Source: Bacillus paralicheniformis
GTDB lineage: Bacteria; Bacillota; Bacilli; Bacillales; Bacillaceae
Direction of reading: 5' to 3'
Length of the DNA: 64,000 bases
NCBI RefSeq assembly: GCF_001042485.2
Contig: NZ_LBMN02000001.1
Span: 372,001-436,000 of the forward strand
Shown here: piece after piece, positions 38,456 to 46,948 of the stretch
Layout: every line of letters begins with the position of its first letter
Position numbering within the stretch: position 1 is the stretch's first letter
Translations under genes and position numbers: made by a program
Notes under the pieces: generated by a model
What the model saw: only the letters and a program-made list of their open reading frames with translations
Databases searched by the model: none
Told to the model about the DNA's origin: nothing

Positions 38456-38920
38456 ATGAAAATTTATTATTGTGACGAATGGTCGGACATCAAAAAGAAG
38501 CCTTGGAACATACTTGATGACCGTACTGCATACACATACCATCAAAAACAAGAACCATATACGGCGGTATTATTAGAGGATGAGAAACCTAAGTATATTG
38601 TAAATGTTACAAATGAATGGGTTTCGGTGGGGTTTTATGATGACCTGATTCGTAAGTATTTAAATTATGATTTTGAAGTTATGAGTGATGGTAAGATTTT
38701 TTTAAGAACAGCCATGTATTGGGAATATGATGATGAAACTGACACGGAAGTAAGTAGCTTGATTTTGGGCTTCCGAGAAGATGGCTATATAGCAATGGAA
38801 AAGAGAGATTTAAAGACCGGTTCAGTCGAGGAGCGCGAAACTAGCGATACCCTTGAAAGAAACTGGGATGCATTTCCTGAATTTGGTCATTACAATCATT
38901 TATGCAAAGAGGAAAGGTAA
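38456..38920 (+). CDS. Immunity protein for the orphan tip
   Basis: 154 residues, acidic (YWEYDDETDTEVSS; NWDAFPEFGHYN), no signal peptide or membrane segment. The ATG lies 2 nt after the tip's TGA; AAGGGGAAGG about 13 nt upstream is a possible ribosome site. Family not recognised; the role is inferred from the tip-partner arrangement that repeats through the island. Confidence 0.65.
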   Translation: MKIYYCDEWSDIKKKPWNILDDRTAYTYHQKQEPYTAVLLEDEKPKYIVNVTNEWVSVGFYDDLIRKYLNYDFEVMSDGKIFLRTAMYWEYDDETDTEVSSLILGFREDGYIAMEKRDLKTGSVEERETSDTLERNWDAFPEFGHYNHLCKEER

Positions 38921-39055
38921 CGTGTTTAGAGCACTCTAGTGCCTAAACTAGTTATACGAAAGGGTTTTACGTACAGGCATATAAAGCAAGTGAACTAAAA
39001 TACAATTAAAATATTTGAGTTGGACAAAAAGAGCAATGATACGTTTGAAAATAGA

Positions 39056-39215
39056 GACTCCATGAAGGTACTTCCATCATGGAGTTTTATTTTATATAGG
39101 AATAATAAGAAAAGTACGAGAATTGGGTGATTTGACATTTTACATGGTGTGGGGACTTATGATACTGCAAAACCTACAAACTAAAGACAATGAGAAAGCT
39201 CGTAATGCTAAAGGT
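39056..39215 (+). repeat. Degenerate intergenic repeat, copy B
   Basis: Begins with a hairpin ACTCCATGA/TCATGGAGT followed by TTTTATTTT (terminator-like), then AAGAAAAGTACGAGAATTGG and GACATTTTACATGG. Confidence 0.6.
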
Positions 39216-39307
39216 GGTAACGATACGGATACATAAAGATAGTGAATAATAAAAAGTGAAGATTTATGAGTGAGACAATAAGAATGTGATTTGTTTGAGA
39301 ATCGAAA

Positions 39308-39465
39308 GCTCATGATGGTTGTACCGTCATGGAGTATCGTTTTAATACTTGGATAGTAAGAAAAGTACGATACTTAGGCGAGATGACATTTTACATGACA
39401 GCGGTAGTTATGACATGGATTGGCTAATAAACTAACGAGAATGACAAAGCTCGTGGCGATAAACA
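39308..39465 (+). repeat. Degenerate intergenic repeat, copy C
   Basis: Hairpin CTCATGA/TCATGGAG, then AAGAAAAGTACGATACTTAG, GACATTTTACATGA and AAAGCTCG, aligned by eye to copy B over most of its length. Confidence 0.6.
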
Positions 39466-39609
39466 ATGGATAACGTGAAAGGGCGTTCTATTACTGCTTT
39501 GGATTAAAAAAATTGGGTTGTGTTTTTACTAAAGACGGCCGTATAATACTCGCTATTCCTTTAAAAAGCGTTACATAAATTTTAATTACCGTAACGGGAG
39601 GGTGAAAAG

Positions 39610-40386
39610 TTGAACGTTGTTGGGTATATACGAGTCTCAACTCAAGGACAAGCAAGAGATGGATACAGTTTGAAGTATCAAGAAGACGAAATCAAAGCAT
39701 ATTGTAAGGAACAAGGCTTAAACTTGATTCATATTTATAGAGATGAAGGAATTAGTGGTGCCAAACTAAATGAAGAAGCATTGGAAATAGACAGGGTGGG
39801 CTTATAAGAAATGTTGGCTCACCTTTCGTCTGTCCGGATTGATTATGTGATAGTGCTGAACACAAGCAGATTATGGAGGTCGGATATTGTGAAGGTGTTG
39901 ATACAGCGAGAGTTGAAGAGATATGGCTGTGATATAAAGAGTATTGAACAGCCATTTTACAGTATCCATAAGAAAGACCCAAACGATTTTTTGGTCAATG
40001 GCTTAATGGAGTTAATAGACCAATATCAACGGCTTGAAATTGCCCTCAAACTAACGAAGGGAAGAAATAAAAAGGCAAAGGAAGGTGGTTATGCAGGAGG
40101 AAGGGTAACATTTGGCTATATGAAACAAAAAGGTGAAAAAGAACTAAAGATACATAACAATCATGCAGAAGTAGTGAAACGGTTGTTTGAGCTTAAACAG
40201 ATACATAGAAAATGGTCACTGTCTAGATTGGCAGAAGCATTAAATGATGAAGGCTATCAAACAACTCAAGGGAAAGCATTTACGAAAGTACAAGTGAAAA
40301 GAATTTTAGACCGAGAAAGTTTTTATCAAGGGATTTATACATACGGACAAAAACAAGCAAATGGGAAACATGAAGCAATAATTTAA
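39610..40386 (+). pseudogene. Large serine recombinase, resolvase type, in-frame stop
   Basis: About 258 codons. N-terminal resolvase domain: VVGYIRVSTQGQARDGYSL with the catalytic serine in RVST, then DEGISGAKL; after the stop LNTSRLWRSD, and a recombinase domain with YAGGRVTFGYMKQ. The frame is broken by TAA at 39805-39807 between VGL and EMLAHLSS without a frame change, consistent with a CAA-to-TAA change. The protein ends without the coiled coil/zinc ribbon of full-size integrases, so it may be a short form. It is the likely agent of an old rearrangement. Confidence 0.8.
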
Positions 40387-40435
40387 TAGGTTACTTAAAA
40401 AAGGGATTCATTTTCTAATAAGTTCTTATGAAGCG

Positions 40436-40509
40436 ATGAAAATGGATAGGCTTTCGTACCAATGCGCATCGGATGGTGAACGCTCGAACTAGGTTGCCGG
40501 CATTTTCAT
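40436..40509 (+). ncRNA. Candidate IS110 bridge-RNA structure
   Basis: A 9-bp perfect stem ATGAAAATG/CATTTTCAT (40436-40444 with 40501-40509) closes a 56-nt loop of mixed composition containing an ATGCGCAT palindrome (40462-40469). It lies 33 nt before the transposase ATG. Known: IS110-family elements encode a bridge RNA in a non-coding end that pairs with target and donor DNA. The identification is inferred from position and structure only. Confidence 0.45.
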
Positions 40510-40542
40510 TCAATAATTGACAACTGAATAGGAGGATGAACC

Positions 40543-41769
40543 ATGCATGAAAAGCAGAAACACATTTATGTGGGTGTAGACTTACATAAACATCATCATG
40601 TGGCAGTGATTATTAATTGTTGGCAGGAGAAGCTTGATGAAATAAAGGTTGAAAATAAACCGTCCGCTTTCTCAACATTTTTACTAGATATTGATAAACA
40701 GACAGAAGAAGGGTTGACACCTGTATTTGGATTAGAAGATGTGGGTGGCTACGGTCGGGCACTGGCACAATATCTAACGGACCATGGACAAGTTGTAAAA
40801 GAGGTTAACCCAGCACTTTCATATGCTGAACGAAAAAGCCATGTGACCGTACAAAAAAGTGATAGCTGGGATGCGGAATGTGTGGCTAGAATATTGGTAA
40901 GACAACTTAGCCATTTGCCAGATGCTAAGCCACATATATTGGTCGATACAACAATTGGTCACTAGAAGAAATGCATTGGTGAAGGCGCAAGGTGCTTTGA
41001 AGAATCAATTGCATATTCAATTGAGTCACCATTACCCTAGCTATAAGAAGTTTTTCTCCGGGTGGATGGGAAAACAGCTTTAGCATTTTGGGAACGATAC
41101 CCATCACCGTCTTGTTTAGAAGGTGTGAGTATAAAACAATTGACCACCTTCTTATTAGAAGTAAGCCATAATACTTGTTCGGTGAAAAAAGCGAATGAAA
41201 TATTGAAGCTAGTAATAGAAGATGGGAACACAACAAAAGAACATCAGGAAACTCGAAACTTTTTGGTAGAAAGCATTGTGCGCCACATTTTGTTTGGAAA
41301 GCAGGAAATAGGCAAGGTGGAAAGAGAATTAAAAGAGTTAATGAGCTTACTAGACTTTTAACTAGACTCCATGCCAGGCATTGACCTCGTTACAGCTTCC
41401 GCATTAATTGCAGAGATAGGTGATGGACGTTTTCCTAATGCCAACAAATTAGCACGATTTGCGGGTATTGCGCCTGTTTACTTTGGCTCTGGCGGGAAAG
41501 GCAAGGAACAAAAAAGCAAACATGGAAATCGGGCGCTACACGCTTTATTTTACAACCTCGCAGTACAACAAGTGCAAGTAGCAAAAGGAAGTAAACTACC
41601 ACGTAACCCAGTGTTCCATGCTTACTACCAACGAAAACTGAAAGAAGGCAAAACAAAGGGACAAGCATTGGTATGCATAATGAGAAGGCTTGTGAACATT
41701 GTTTATGGCATGATGAAACATAAAACTACCTATAAATTGCCGATAGTACACGAGAAAGAAGTAGTTTAA
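40543..41769 (+). pseudogene. IS110-family transposase, frameshifted
   Basis: About 405 codons in three pieces. Piece 1 (to 40965) has the RuvC-like start YVGVDLHKHHHVAVI with the first catalytic Asp, and LEDVGGYGRALAQYL. A frameshift near 40930-40940 moves the frame to YWSIQQLVTRRNALVK; a second near 41056-41060 joins FFS to VDGKTALAFW; a TAA in frame at about 41359 separates LLDF from LDSMPGIDL. Piece 3 carries the Tnp2 serine domain (PGIDLVTASALIAEIGD; LARFAGIAPVYFGSGG). The enzyme is dead. Confidence 0.85.
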
Positions 41770-41824
41770 TAAAGTGGTAAAATGGCTGACTTTTTTATTT
41801 TTAGCTTTTAAGATTACAACATAG

Positions 41825-42322
41825 GGTACAGGTAAAGTATATCCAACGAGACAAATAGATTCAGTTGCAGAAGCGCATATAATTGATAGAGTGAAAGAGT
41901 TGAGAGGCAATTTAACGAGTAGATATAAAAAGTCGGGTAATTTTGCTATTGCAGAAGTTAATGTGAGTGGGATAAACAAGTCTGAGTTTTATGCTCAAAG
42001 CAGCATAAATAAACTTAAAGGAAGTCTTGAGGATAAAGTCCCTGATATTTCTTTGCAACCTGAAAATCCAATGTTTAAAGCTACCAAAGCTGTCGGCAAA
42101 GATGGAGAAAGTTATTTAAGGGATACAGATACGGAATATAAAATATTAAATGATATTGCTTCTAGACTTGGCGAGAATACACAAGCTACAGGGAAAATTA
42201 AGTTGTTTACGGAATTGGACACTTGCGACAGTTGCAGTAAAGTCATAGCAGAGTTTGCTGCTAAATATAGAAATATTGAATTAGAAGTTATACATAACAA
42301 TGGTAATAGAATTATTCCTTAA
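41825..42322 (+). pseudogene. Orphan toxin tip: deaminase fold
   Basis: Open from 41825 after a TAG, no proper start (GTG at 41891 is internal). Seen: GTGKVYPTRQIDSVAEAHII, SGNFAIAEVNVSG, then the deaminase core DTDTEYKILNDIAS (the Glu of the HxE-like motif) and FTELDTCDSCSKVIAEFAAK with the paired zinc cysteines. This is the core order of bacterial polymorphic-toxin deaminases, which modify nucleic acid bases. It begins right after the IS110 copy, so the upstream part was lost. An Imm3-like gene follows. Confidence 0.75.
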
Positions 42323-42357
42323 ACTTATTTTTAAAGTTTTATTGGAGGAGAGAAACA

Positions 42358-42714
42358 ATGAAAGATTGGGAGTATAATGAATTATTTGATGCAATTCAAG
42401 AGACATATGAAGAGTTGTTAGACGAAGATAGGGGACATAGGTATGCAATAGCAAAATTAGCAGATGAATTTGACAACTTAGGCACGATAGAAGATGTTAT
42501 TGTTGATACTGCTATTGGAGAAATTTTAATCGGTCAGGATAAAGTTTTCGTTGGGCGTATTAATGGTATCACAAACAGGCTAAGCAGGTTTAACCCACAA
42601 GAAGCAGAAGGTGAATTAGCATTAGAAGAAATAAAAGATTTATCAAGACGAATAAATAAAGTAATAGAAGGACTAAAAAATGTTGAGGTTGATTATAACC
42701 CTTCAGCAGAATAG
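42358..42714 (+). CDS. Imm3-like immunity protein
   Basis: 118 residues, acidic and helical. Start MKDWEYNELFDAIQETYEEL, then RYAIAKLADEFDNLGT and a long C-terminal helix with LEEIKDLSRRINKV. Strong GGAGGAGAG ribosome site. The pattern resembles the Imm3 immunity family, which often follows deaminase tips, as here (36 bp after the deaminase frame). Likely still functional. Confidence 0.7.
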   Translation: MKDWEYNELFDAIQETYEELLDEDRGHRYAIAKLADEFDNLGTIEDVIVDTAIGEILIGQDKVFVGRINGITNRLSRFNPQEAEGELALEEIKDLSRRINKVIEGLKNVEVDYNPSAE

Positions 42715-42987
42715 TGATACACAATAGTTAAAAATAAATGAAGCAGTTACGGTAAACAAACTTTTGTCTTGCTTGTTCTCTATCCCAAGAGACGCTGATG
42801 ATAACGATGGGGTTGATTCAGACGAATATCGATACACTTTATTTTTTTGAGAAGCAGAAAAAGCTAAGAGTTGCTGTATGACTCAAATGAGATATAATCA
42901 AAAACGCATGCGACTGAAAGCAAAAGGCAAGCTCAACGACCGTAGCTCATTGACAAAGTTTATTAAAATAAATGTGGTGGACTTTCA
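42715..42987 (+). other. Remnant sequence between immunity genes
   Basis: About 270 bp without a credible gene; short fragments such as PRDADDNDGVDSDEYRY occur in one frame near 42787-42840. Probably a decayed tip. Confidence 0.4.
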
Positions 42988-43623
42988 GTGAATATCAATC
43001 AAGCTCATAAAATTTTGAATAAGCTGGGGAAATCAACTACTCTTGAAGATAGTTGCATTAAAGAGAATGTTGCTCCGTATGAAAATTTTTATATATTAAA
43101 GAGAGACGAAGATAAATGGGCTTATGGTTTGTTTATGGTTGAAAGACAAAATAACCCTTATTTGCAAATAACAAAAGAATTTGACACTGAAGTTGAAGGG
43201 GCAAAACATTTTTTTTTGGATAGTTTATCTACTTTTTATTTTTTAGAAAAGTTTCAGCGTTTTGTGATGGAACATGAAGAGTTGGATATAGGTGGACCTA
43301 CATTTGATCAAAGTAAACTTTTTAAAGCCATGTCTATATTAGGGATCCCTGCTTCTTTATTTGCTTTGGGACAATCACAAGTAAGAAATAGAGCGATTAT
43401 GCTAGAGATGAAAGACGAAACAAGTTCGATTGTCTCTTTTGTAAACGATAAAGGTAATGTGATTCAATCTACATTAGCCATCCGAAATCAAAGAGCATTG
43501 TTTATTGCGTTCAAAAAAATTTATTTGCTTTATCAATTTGAAAATGAAGTGAAAAATTTGTTGGAAGCTGAAGGAATAGCAAATTATTTCTCTGAAGGAG
43601 ACATAAATACTTTTCTTTTATAA
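42988..43623 (+). CDS. Immunity-like protein, unknown family
   Basis: 211 residues, AT-rich. Start GTG 42988 with GTGGTGG upstream. Soluble: MNINQAHKILNKLGK, FYILKRDEDKWAYGLFMVE, a middle helical part, then a second similar block (RNRAIMLEMKDETSSIVSFV). It looks like two copies of one alpha/beta domain. The gene 170 bp downstream has the same overall plan. Inferred immunity gene from place and composition. Confidence 0.55.
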   Translation: MNINQAHKILNKLGKSTTLEDSCIKENVAPYENFYILKRDEDKWAYGLFMVERQNNPYLQITKEFDTEVEGAKHFFLDSLSTFYFLEKFQRFVMEHEELDIGGPTFDQSKLFKAMSILGIPASLFALGQSQVRNRAIMLEMKDETSSIVSFVNDKGNVIQSTLAIRNQRALFIAFKKIYLLYQFENEVKNLLEAEGIANYFSEGDINTFLL

Positions 43624-43632
43624 TGAAATTTT

Positions 43633-43668
43633 AATCGACCATCTATCTATTATAGATGGTCGATTTTA
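43633..43668 (+). terminator. Terminator after the 211-residue gene
   Basis: 12-bp perfect stem TCGACCATCTAT/ATAGATGGTCGA (43635-43646 with 43652-43663) followed by TTTTAA. Confidence 0.8.
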
Positions 43669-43687
43669 ATTGAAACTACATAAGGTT

Positions 43688-43789
43688 ATGGAGACGGAGA
43701 GTGAATATTTTACAATTCTTAAATATCACAATGATACAATAGATAAAGGTTATATAAAAGAAGTTTCAATTACAAAAGGTGGTCTATAG
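43688..43789 (+). pseudogene. Toxin tip remnant, 33 codons
   Basis: A short frame (METESEYFTILKYHNDTIDK, then GYIKEVSITKGGL) ending 2 nt before the next gene's ATG. The end-to-start arrangement matches the other tip-immunity pairs, so this is probably the last 30 residues of a lost toxin tip. Confidence 0.45.
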
Positions 43790-43791
43790 AA

Positions 43792-44415
43792 ATGCATAAT
43801 TTGTTGAAGGAAAACCTTGGTGAGGATTATGCGGTTATAAGTCATGCTGAAGAAAATAAAATAGGGGTTTATCAAAAGTTTAATAACTGTATTTATCAAG
43901 AAACATTTGTTGAACTTCAAGAAAACACGGAAAACAATATGTATTATTTAATATTAAATCAAAGGGGGAATGAATTTATTAAAGAGGAATTTGATAATAA
44001 AGAAGAGGGAATTTGTGCACTCGGTATTTATGCGGTTTCAATTTTAGGTGATCGTATTCGAGATATTGAAACACAAGATAAAATATTAGAGTTAGAAGAT
44101 AATGAAATAAAATCTTTAAATAAATTATTAGATTTGAAAATTGGTGAGAATTATTTTTCAATTTTTAAAGAAAAAAAGATTGCTGTTAACTTAGAACAAA
44201 CAAAAAATGGATTATATAATATTTTTTATATGACTCCTGACTTCAAAAAAGTTTATTTAATTAAAGATAGAGAAGCTCCAAGTGCATTTCTTGTATTGTA
44301 TAACTTTTCCTTAAAATTAAAAGAAGTTATCTCTCTTTTAAATCTATGGAAAAACGATTTCAATATAAATATGCAGTTTGAAGAGAAGATAAGAAGATTG
44401 ATTTTAGGAAAATAA
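43792..44415 (+). CDS. Immunity-like protein, same plan as the 42988 gene
   Basis: 207 residues, very AT-rich. MHNLLKENLGEDYAVISHAE, KIGVYQKFNNCIYQETFVEL, then a second similar half (FSIFKEKKIAVNLEQTKNGL). Like the gene at 42988 it has two repeats of one alpha/beta unit, suggesting distant paralogues. It follows a toxin tip remnant. Ends before a strong terminator. Confidence 0.55.
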   Translation: MHNLLKENLGEDYAVISHAEENKIGVYQKFNNCIYQETFVELQENTENNMYYLILNQRGNEFIKEEFDNKEEGICALGIYAVSILGDRIRDIETQDKILELEDNEIKSLNKLLDLKIGENYFSIFKEKKIAVNLEQTKNGLYNIFYMTPDFKKVYLIKDREAPSAFLVLYNFSLKLKEVISLLNLWKNDFNINMQFEEKIRRLILGK

Positions 44416-44458
44416 TATTTGATGTATAATTATTTTTAAATGAATATGATTTAAAACT

Positions 44459-44492
44459 AAAACGCATGGAAATTGATCTCCATGCGTTTTCA
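44459..44492 (+). terminator. Terminator after the 207-residue gene
   Basis: 12-bp stem AAAACGCATGGA/TCCATGCGTTTT (44459-44470 with 44479-44490). Confidence 0.82.
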
Positions 44493-44520
44493 AGATGAAT
44501 CAACAAAGCAGGTGTGCCAA

Positions 44521-45507
44521 ATGAAAAGAAGAACAATATCGTTTCAGTTGAACGATGATAAACATATATCTAACTTTAAAAAAAGACTGTACTCCACTAT
44601 CATTGGCGGAATTATCGGTGATGCGCTGGGCGTCCCTGTGGAATTTAAAGCTAGAAACTTAAATATCACTGGAATGACAGGGTACGGGACTTATAATCAA
44701 CCGCCTGGAACATGGTCAGATGATACATCACTCACTTTGTGTTTAATGGAGAATTTGATCGAAGAAAAAGATGAGACTGAATTGATGAAAAAGTTTGCTG
44801 CGTATCGGGAAGGCTACTGGACTCCATACGGCACCATGTTTGATATTGGCAGAGCCACTGATGATGCAATCGAGCGCTTCAAAAGGGGCGTTCCAATGGT
44901 ACAATGCGGCGGAGCATCTGAGTTTGATAATGGAAACGGAGCATTGATGAGAATATCTCCGTTGGCTTTTACACTATGGAACGAATCCGAGTTTTCAAAA
45001 AGGCAAGCTGAGATCGAACGGTGGGCCTTTATTACACATCGTCATCCCCGATCTACGCTGGGATGCATCATTTATATAGAATTCTTAATAAATTTATTTA
45101 ATCATTCTCCTAAAGAGGCATATAAACAAGCTGTTCATTCTTGTCTGGAGAATTTGAGAGGAACCGAGTATGAAAATGAGTTTTCTGCCTATAAGAGGAT
45201 ACTCAATGATGACATTGCGACTGTTAAAAGAGAAGACATCATGTCAGACGGCTATGTTGTGCATTCTTTAGAAGCGGCATTGTGGTGTTTCCTCAATTAT
45301 GACCGTTATTCTGATGCTGTATTGGAAGCAGTGAACCTGGGGGAAGACACCGATACAATTGCCTTTATTACAGGTACGATGGCTGGAATGTATGATCAAA
45401 TGGAAAGCATCCCGGAAGAATGGATCACTGCCTTGGCAAGGAAAGAAGACATTCTGGATTTGTCTGAAAGGTTTGCTCAGTTCTGCTTTGAAAAATCAGA
45501 GCGATAG
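44521..45507 (+). CDS. ADP-ribosylglycohydrolase (DraG/ARH family)
   Basis: 328 residues, all-helical ARH fold. Metal-binding motifs: GGIIGDALGVPVEFK, GTWSDDTSLTLCL (the SDDT ligands) and the C-terminal LGEDTDTIAFITGTMAG. Helix THRHPRSTLGCIIY matches the HxHP region of the family. It removes ADP-ribose from proteins or other targets. GC is higher than in the immunity genes and closer to the core. It could be housekeeping or protect against an ADP-ribosylating toxin; position at the end of the toxin island leaves both open. The upstream ATG at 44473 lies within the terminator stem. Confidence 0.85.
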   Translation: MKRRTISFQLNDDKHISNFKKRLYSTIIGGIIGDALGVPVEFKARNLNITGMTGYGTYNQPPGTWSDDTSLTLCLMENLIEEKDETELMKKFAAYREGYWTPYGTMFDIGRATDDAIERFKRGVPMVQCGGASEFDNGNGALMRISPLAFTLWNESEFSKRQAEIERWAFITHRHPRSTLGCIIYIEFLINLFNHSPKEAYKQAVHSCLENLRGTEYENEFSAYKRILNDDIATVKREDIMSDGYVVHSLEAALWCFLNYDRYSDAVLEAVNLGEDTDTIAFITGTMAGMYDQMESIPEEWITALARKEDILDLSERFAQFCFEKSER

Positions 45508-45516
45508 ATTGTCTAT

Positions 45517-45560
45517 GTGAAAAAGAAAATGCCGGCTAACAGAGCATTTTCTTTTTCACA
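45517..45560 (+). terminator. Terminator after ADP-ribosylglycohydrolase gene
   Basis: 16-bp perfect stem GTGAAAAAGAAAATGC and its complement (45517-45532 with 45544-45559). Confidence 0.78.
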
Positions 45561-45620
45561 TCAAAAACCACTTGCTTTTCTCCAAAATTCCATCTATAAT
45601 AAATCATGTCTCAAATATAC

Positions 45621-45693
45621 GGGGCATTAGCTCAGCTGGGAGAGCGCTACACTGGCAGTGTAGAGGTCAGCGGTTCGAGCCCGCTATGCTCCA
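45621..45693 (+). tRNA. tRNA-Ala (anticodon GGC)
   Basis: 73 nt. Acceptor GGGGCAT/ATGCTCC with discriminator A, D-arm with AGCTCAGCTGGGAGAGC, anticodon stem CTACA/TGTAG with loop CTGGCAG (anticodon GGC), T-arm with GGTTCGAGCC. The terminal CCA is not encoded. It marks the right border of the accessory island. Confidence 0.97.
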
Positions 45694-45701
45694 TCTTTAA
45701 A

Positions 45702-45728
45702 ACCCTTGATCATTCAAGGGTTTTTTTG
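45702..45728 (+). terminator. tRNA terminator
   Basis: CCCTTGA/TCAAGGG hairpin with TCAT loop, then seven T. Confidence 0.92.
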
Positions 45729-45767
45729 TTGCCTTTTTTACGCGATCCATTTTTGCGGGGTGATGGC

Positions 45768-46948
45768 CTATCTGTCCGTACGGTATTTGACGACTGGCCA
45801 TTTTTCTTTTCGCAGAGCGTTCATCAGCTCCGGTCCTACATGCAAATGCTCTTCAATCAGCTCTCTTGGAGTCAGCGCCATCCATTGATTTAATGAAATG
45901 TCTGCAAAGCGGCTGCTTTTAAATATTTCTAAAAACCACAGGCTTTCGCTGCCTGTATTTTGAATGTAATGTCCCATGGCAAACGGGACATATCCGACAT
46001 CACCCGCCCGGTAATTAAAGGTGCGGGCAGTCCCGTTCGCCGCGAATACTGTCATTCGCCCGGTTCCTGTGATATAGTACTGCCATTCATCGTTGTTCGG
46101 ATGCCAGTGCATTTCCCTCATTCCGCCGGGCTTGACTTCGACGAGCGCGGCGGCGATCGTTGTCGAAATTGGAAAGTTTGAAGAATCAACAATTCGCACC
46201 GTTCCGCCGGGTGTTACGATAGGCTTTTGTGCAAACAGCCTGTAAGCGAAGCTTTTTGGTACGGTTCCATACGGGTCGGGCACTTTTTGGTTTTCGAGCG
46301 GTCCCGGCACTTTTGCTTGGAAGATGTATCGCTGTTTGTCAGGGATGCGGGCGAAGGCGCTTTCGTGTACACCGAAATTCGCGGCCAGAACATCTTTCGG
46401 TGTGTGTGCGAACCAATCTGTAATCGTGAAGGTATCGAACTCGGAGAAGTTCCCGTCGTCAAAAACGAGGAGAAATTCGCAGCCATCCTCAAGCCCTTGA
46501 ATCGAGTGCGGTATTCCGGCGGGAAAGAACCACAAATCCCCGGGGCCGACATCGGCGATAAAGTTTCGGCCGTCCTGATCGACGGCGGTAATGCGCGCAT
46601 GGCCCAAAATCATGTAAGCCCATTCCGATTGCTTATGCCAATGCAGCTCGCGCACCCCGCCTGGCGTCAGCCGCATATTGACGCCGGCAATCGTCGTTGA
46701 TACCGGCAGCTCCCGGACAGTTATTTCGCGCGACCAGCCGCCATGATTTAACTGCATATGTGTGTCTGAAAAAGAAAACTTTAATTGGGGATTGCTCCGG
46801 CATCTGTTTTTGGAGGAACGAACATGTCGGGATTCTCTAAATCCCGCATTACGTCGCGGGGCCCAAAATCAGTCGCGCCCGCACCATCGTGTCTTATTGG
46901 ATGAGGCACGCGATTGTACCAAGCTGGAGTCCCGGCTGTTCTTTTCAT
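45768..46948 (-). pseudogene. Oxalate decarboxylase (OxdC/OxdD type), frameshifted
   Basis: Bicupin of about 390 codons. Piece 1 (46948 down to TAA at 46781-46783) holds [22 protein letters not shown]; the rest continues in another frame as LKFSFSDTH then [12 protein letters not shown]. One missing base near 46780-46786 explains it: AIPN would continue to LKFSF. Both Mn cupins are intact: [13 protein letters not shown] with [13 protein letters not shown], and [14 protein letters not shown] with [14 protein letters not shown]. Known: the enzyme turns oxalate into formate and CO2; OxdD is a spore coat protein. Start 46948 follows AAGGGAGC. Confidence 0.82.

Larger units (their letters stand above)
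38921..39609 (+). other. Gene-free stretch with two degenerate repeats
   Basis: About 690 bp, AT-rich, no credible coding frame. It holds two copies (about 39056-39215 and 39308-39465) of a 150-bp unit: a hairpin with CTCATGA/TCATGGAG arms, then AAGAAAAGTACGA, a GGYGA box and GACATTTTACATG, ending with AAAGCTCG. They look like remains of repeated toxin-immunity modules. Confidence 0.6.
40390..41790 (+). mobile_element. Decayed IS110-family insertion sequence
   Basis: Contains a 5' non-coding region with a structured hairpin and a broken DEDD transposase. IS110 elements lack terminal inverted repeats, so the ends given here are approximate. It lies between the recombinase and a deaminase toxin tip. 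Confidence 0.75.

Noticed and set aside
32498-45510. Prophage or integrative conjugative element
   Set aside because: No structural, replication, relaxase or conjugation genes are present; only toxin, immunity and two dead mobile genes.
45621-45693. tRNA-Ala as the attachment site of an integrated element covering the toxin island
   Set aside because: No copy of the tRNA 3' end is seen at the left side of the island, and no tyrosine integrase is present; the recombinase is a decayed serine type.
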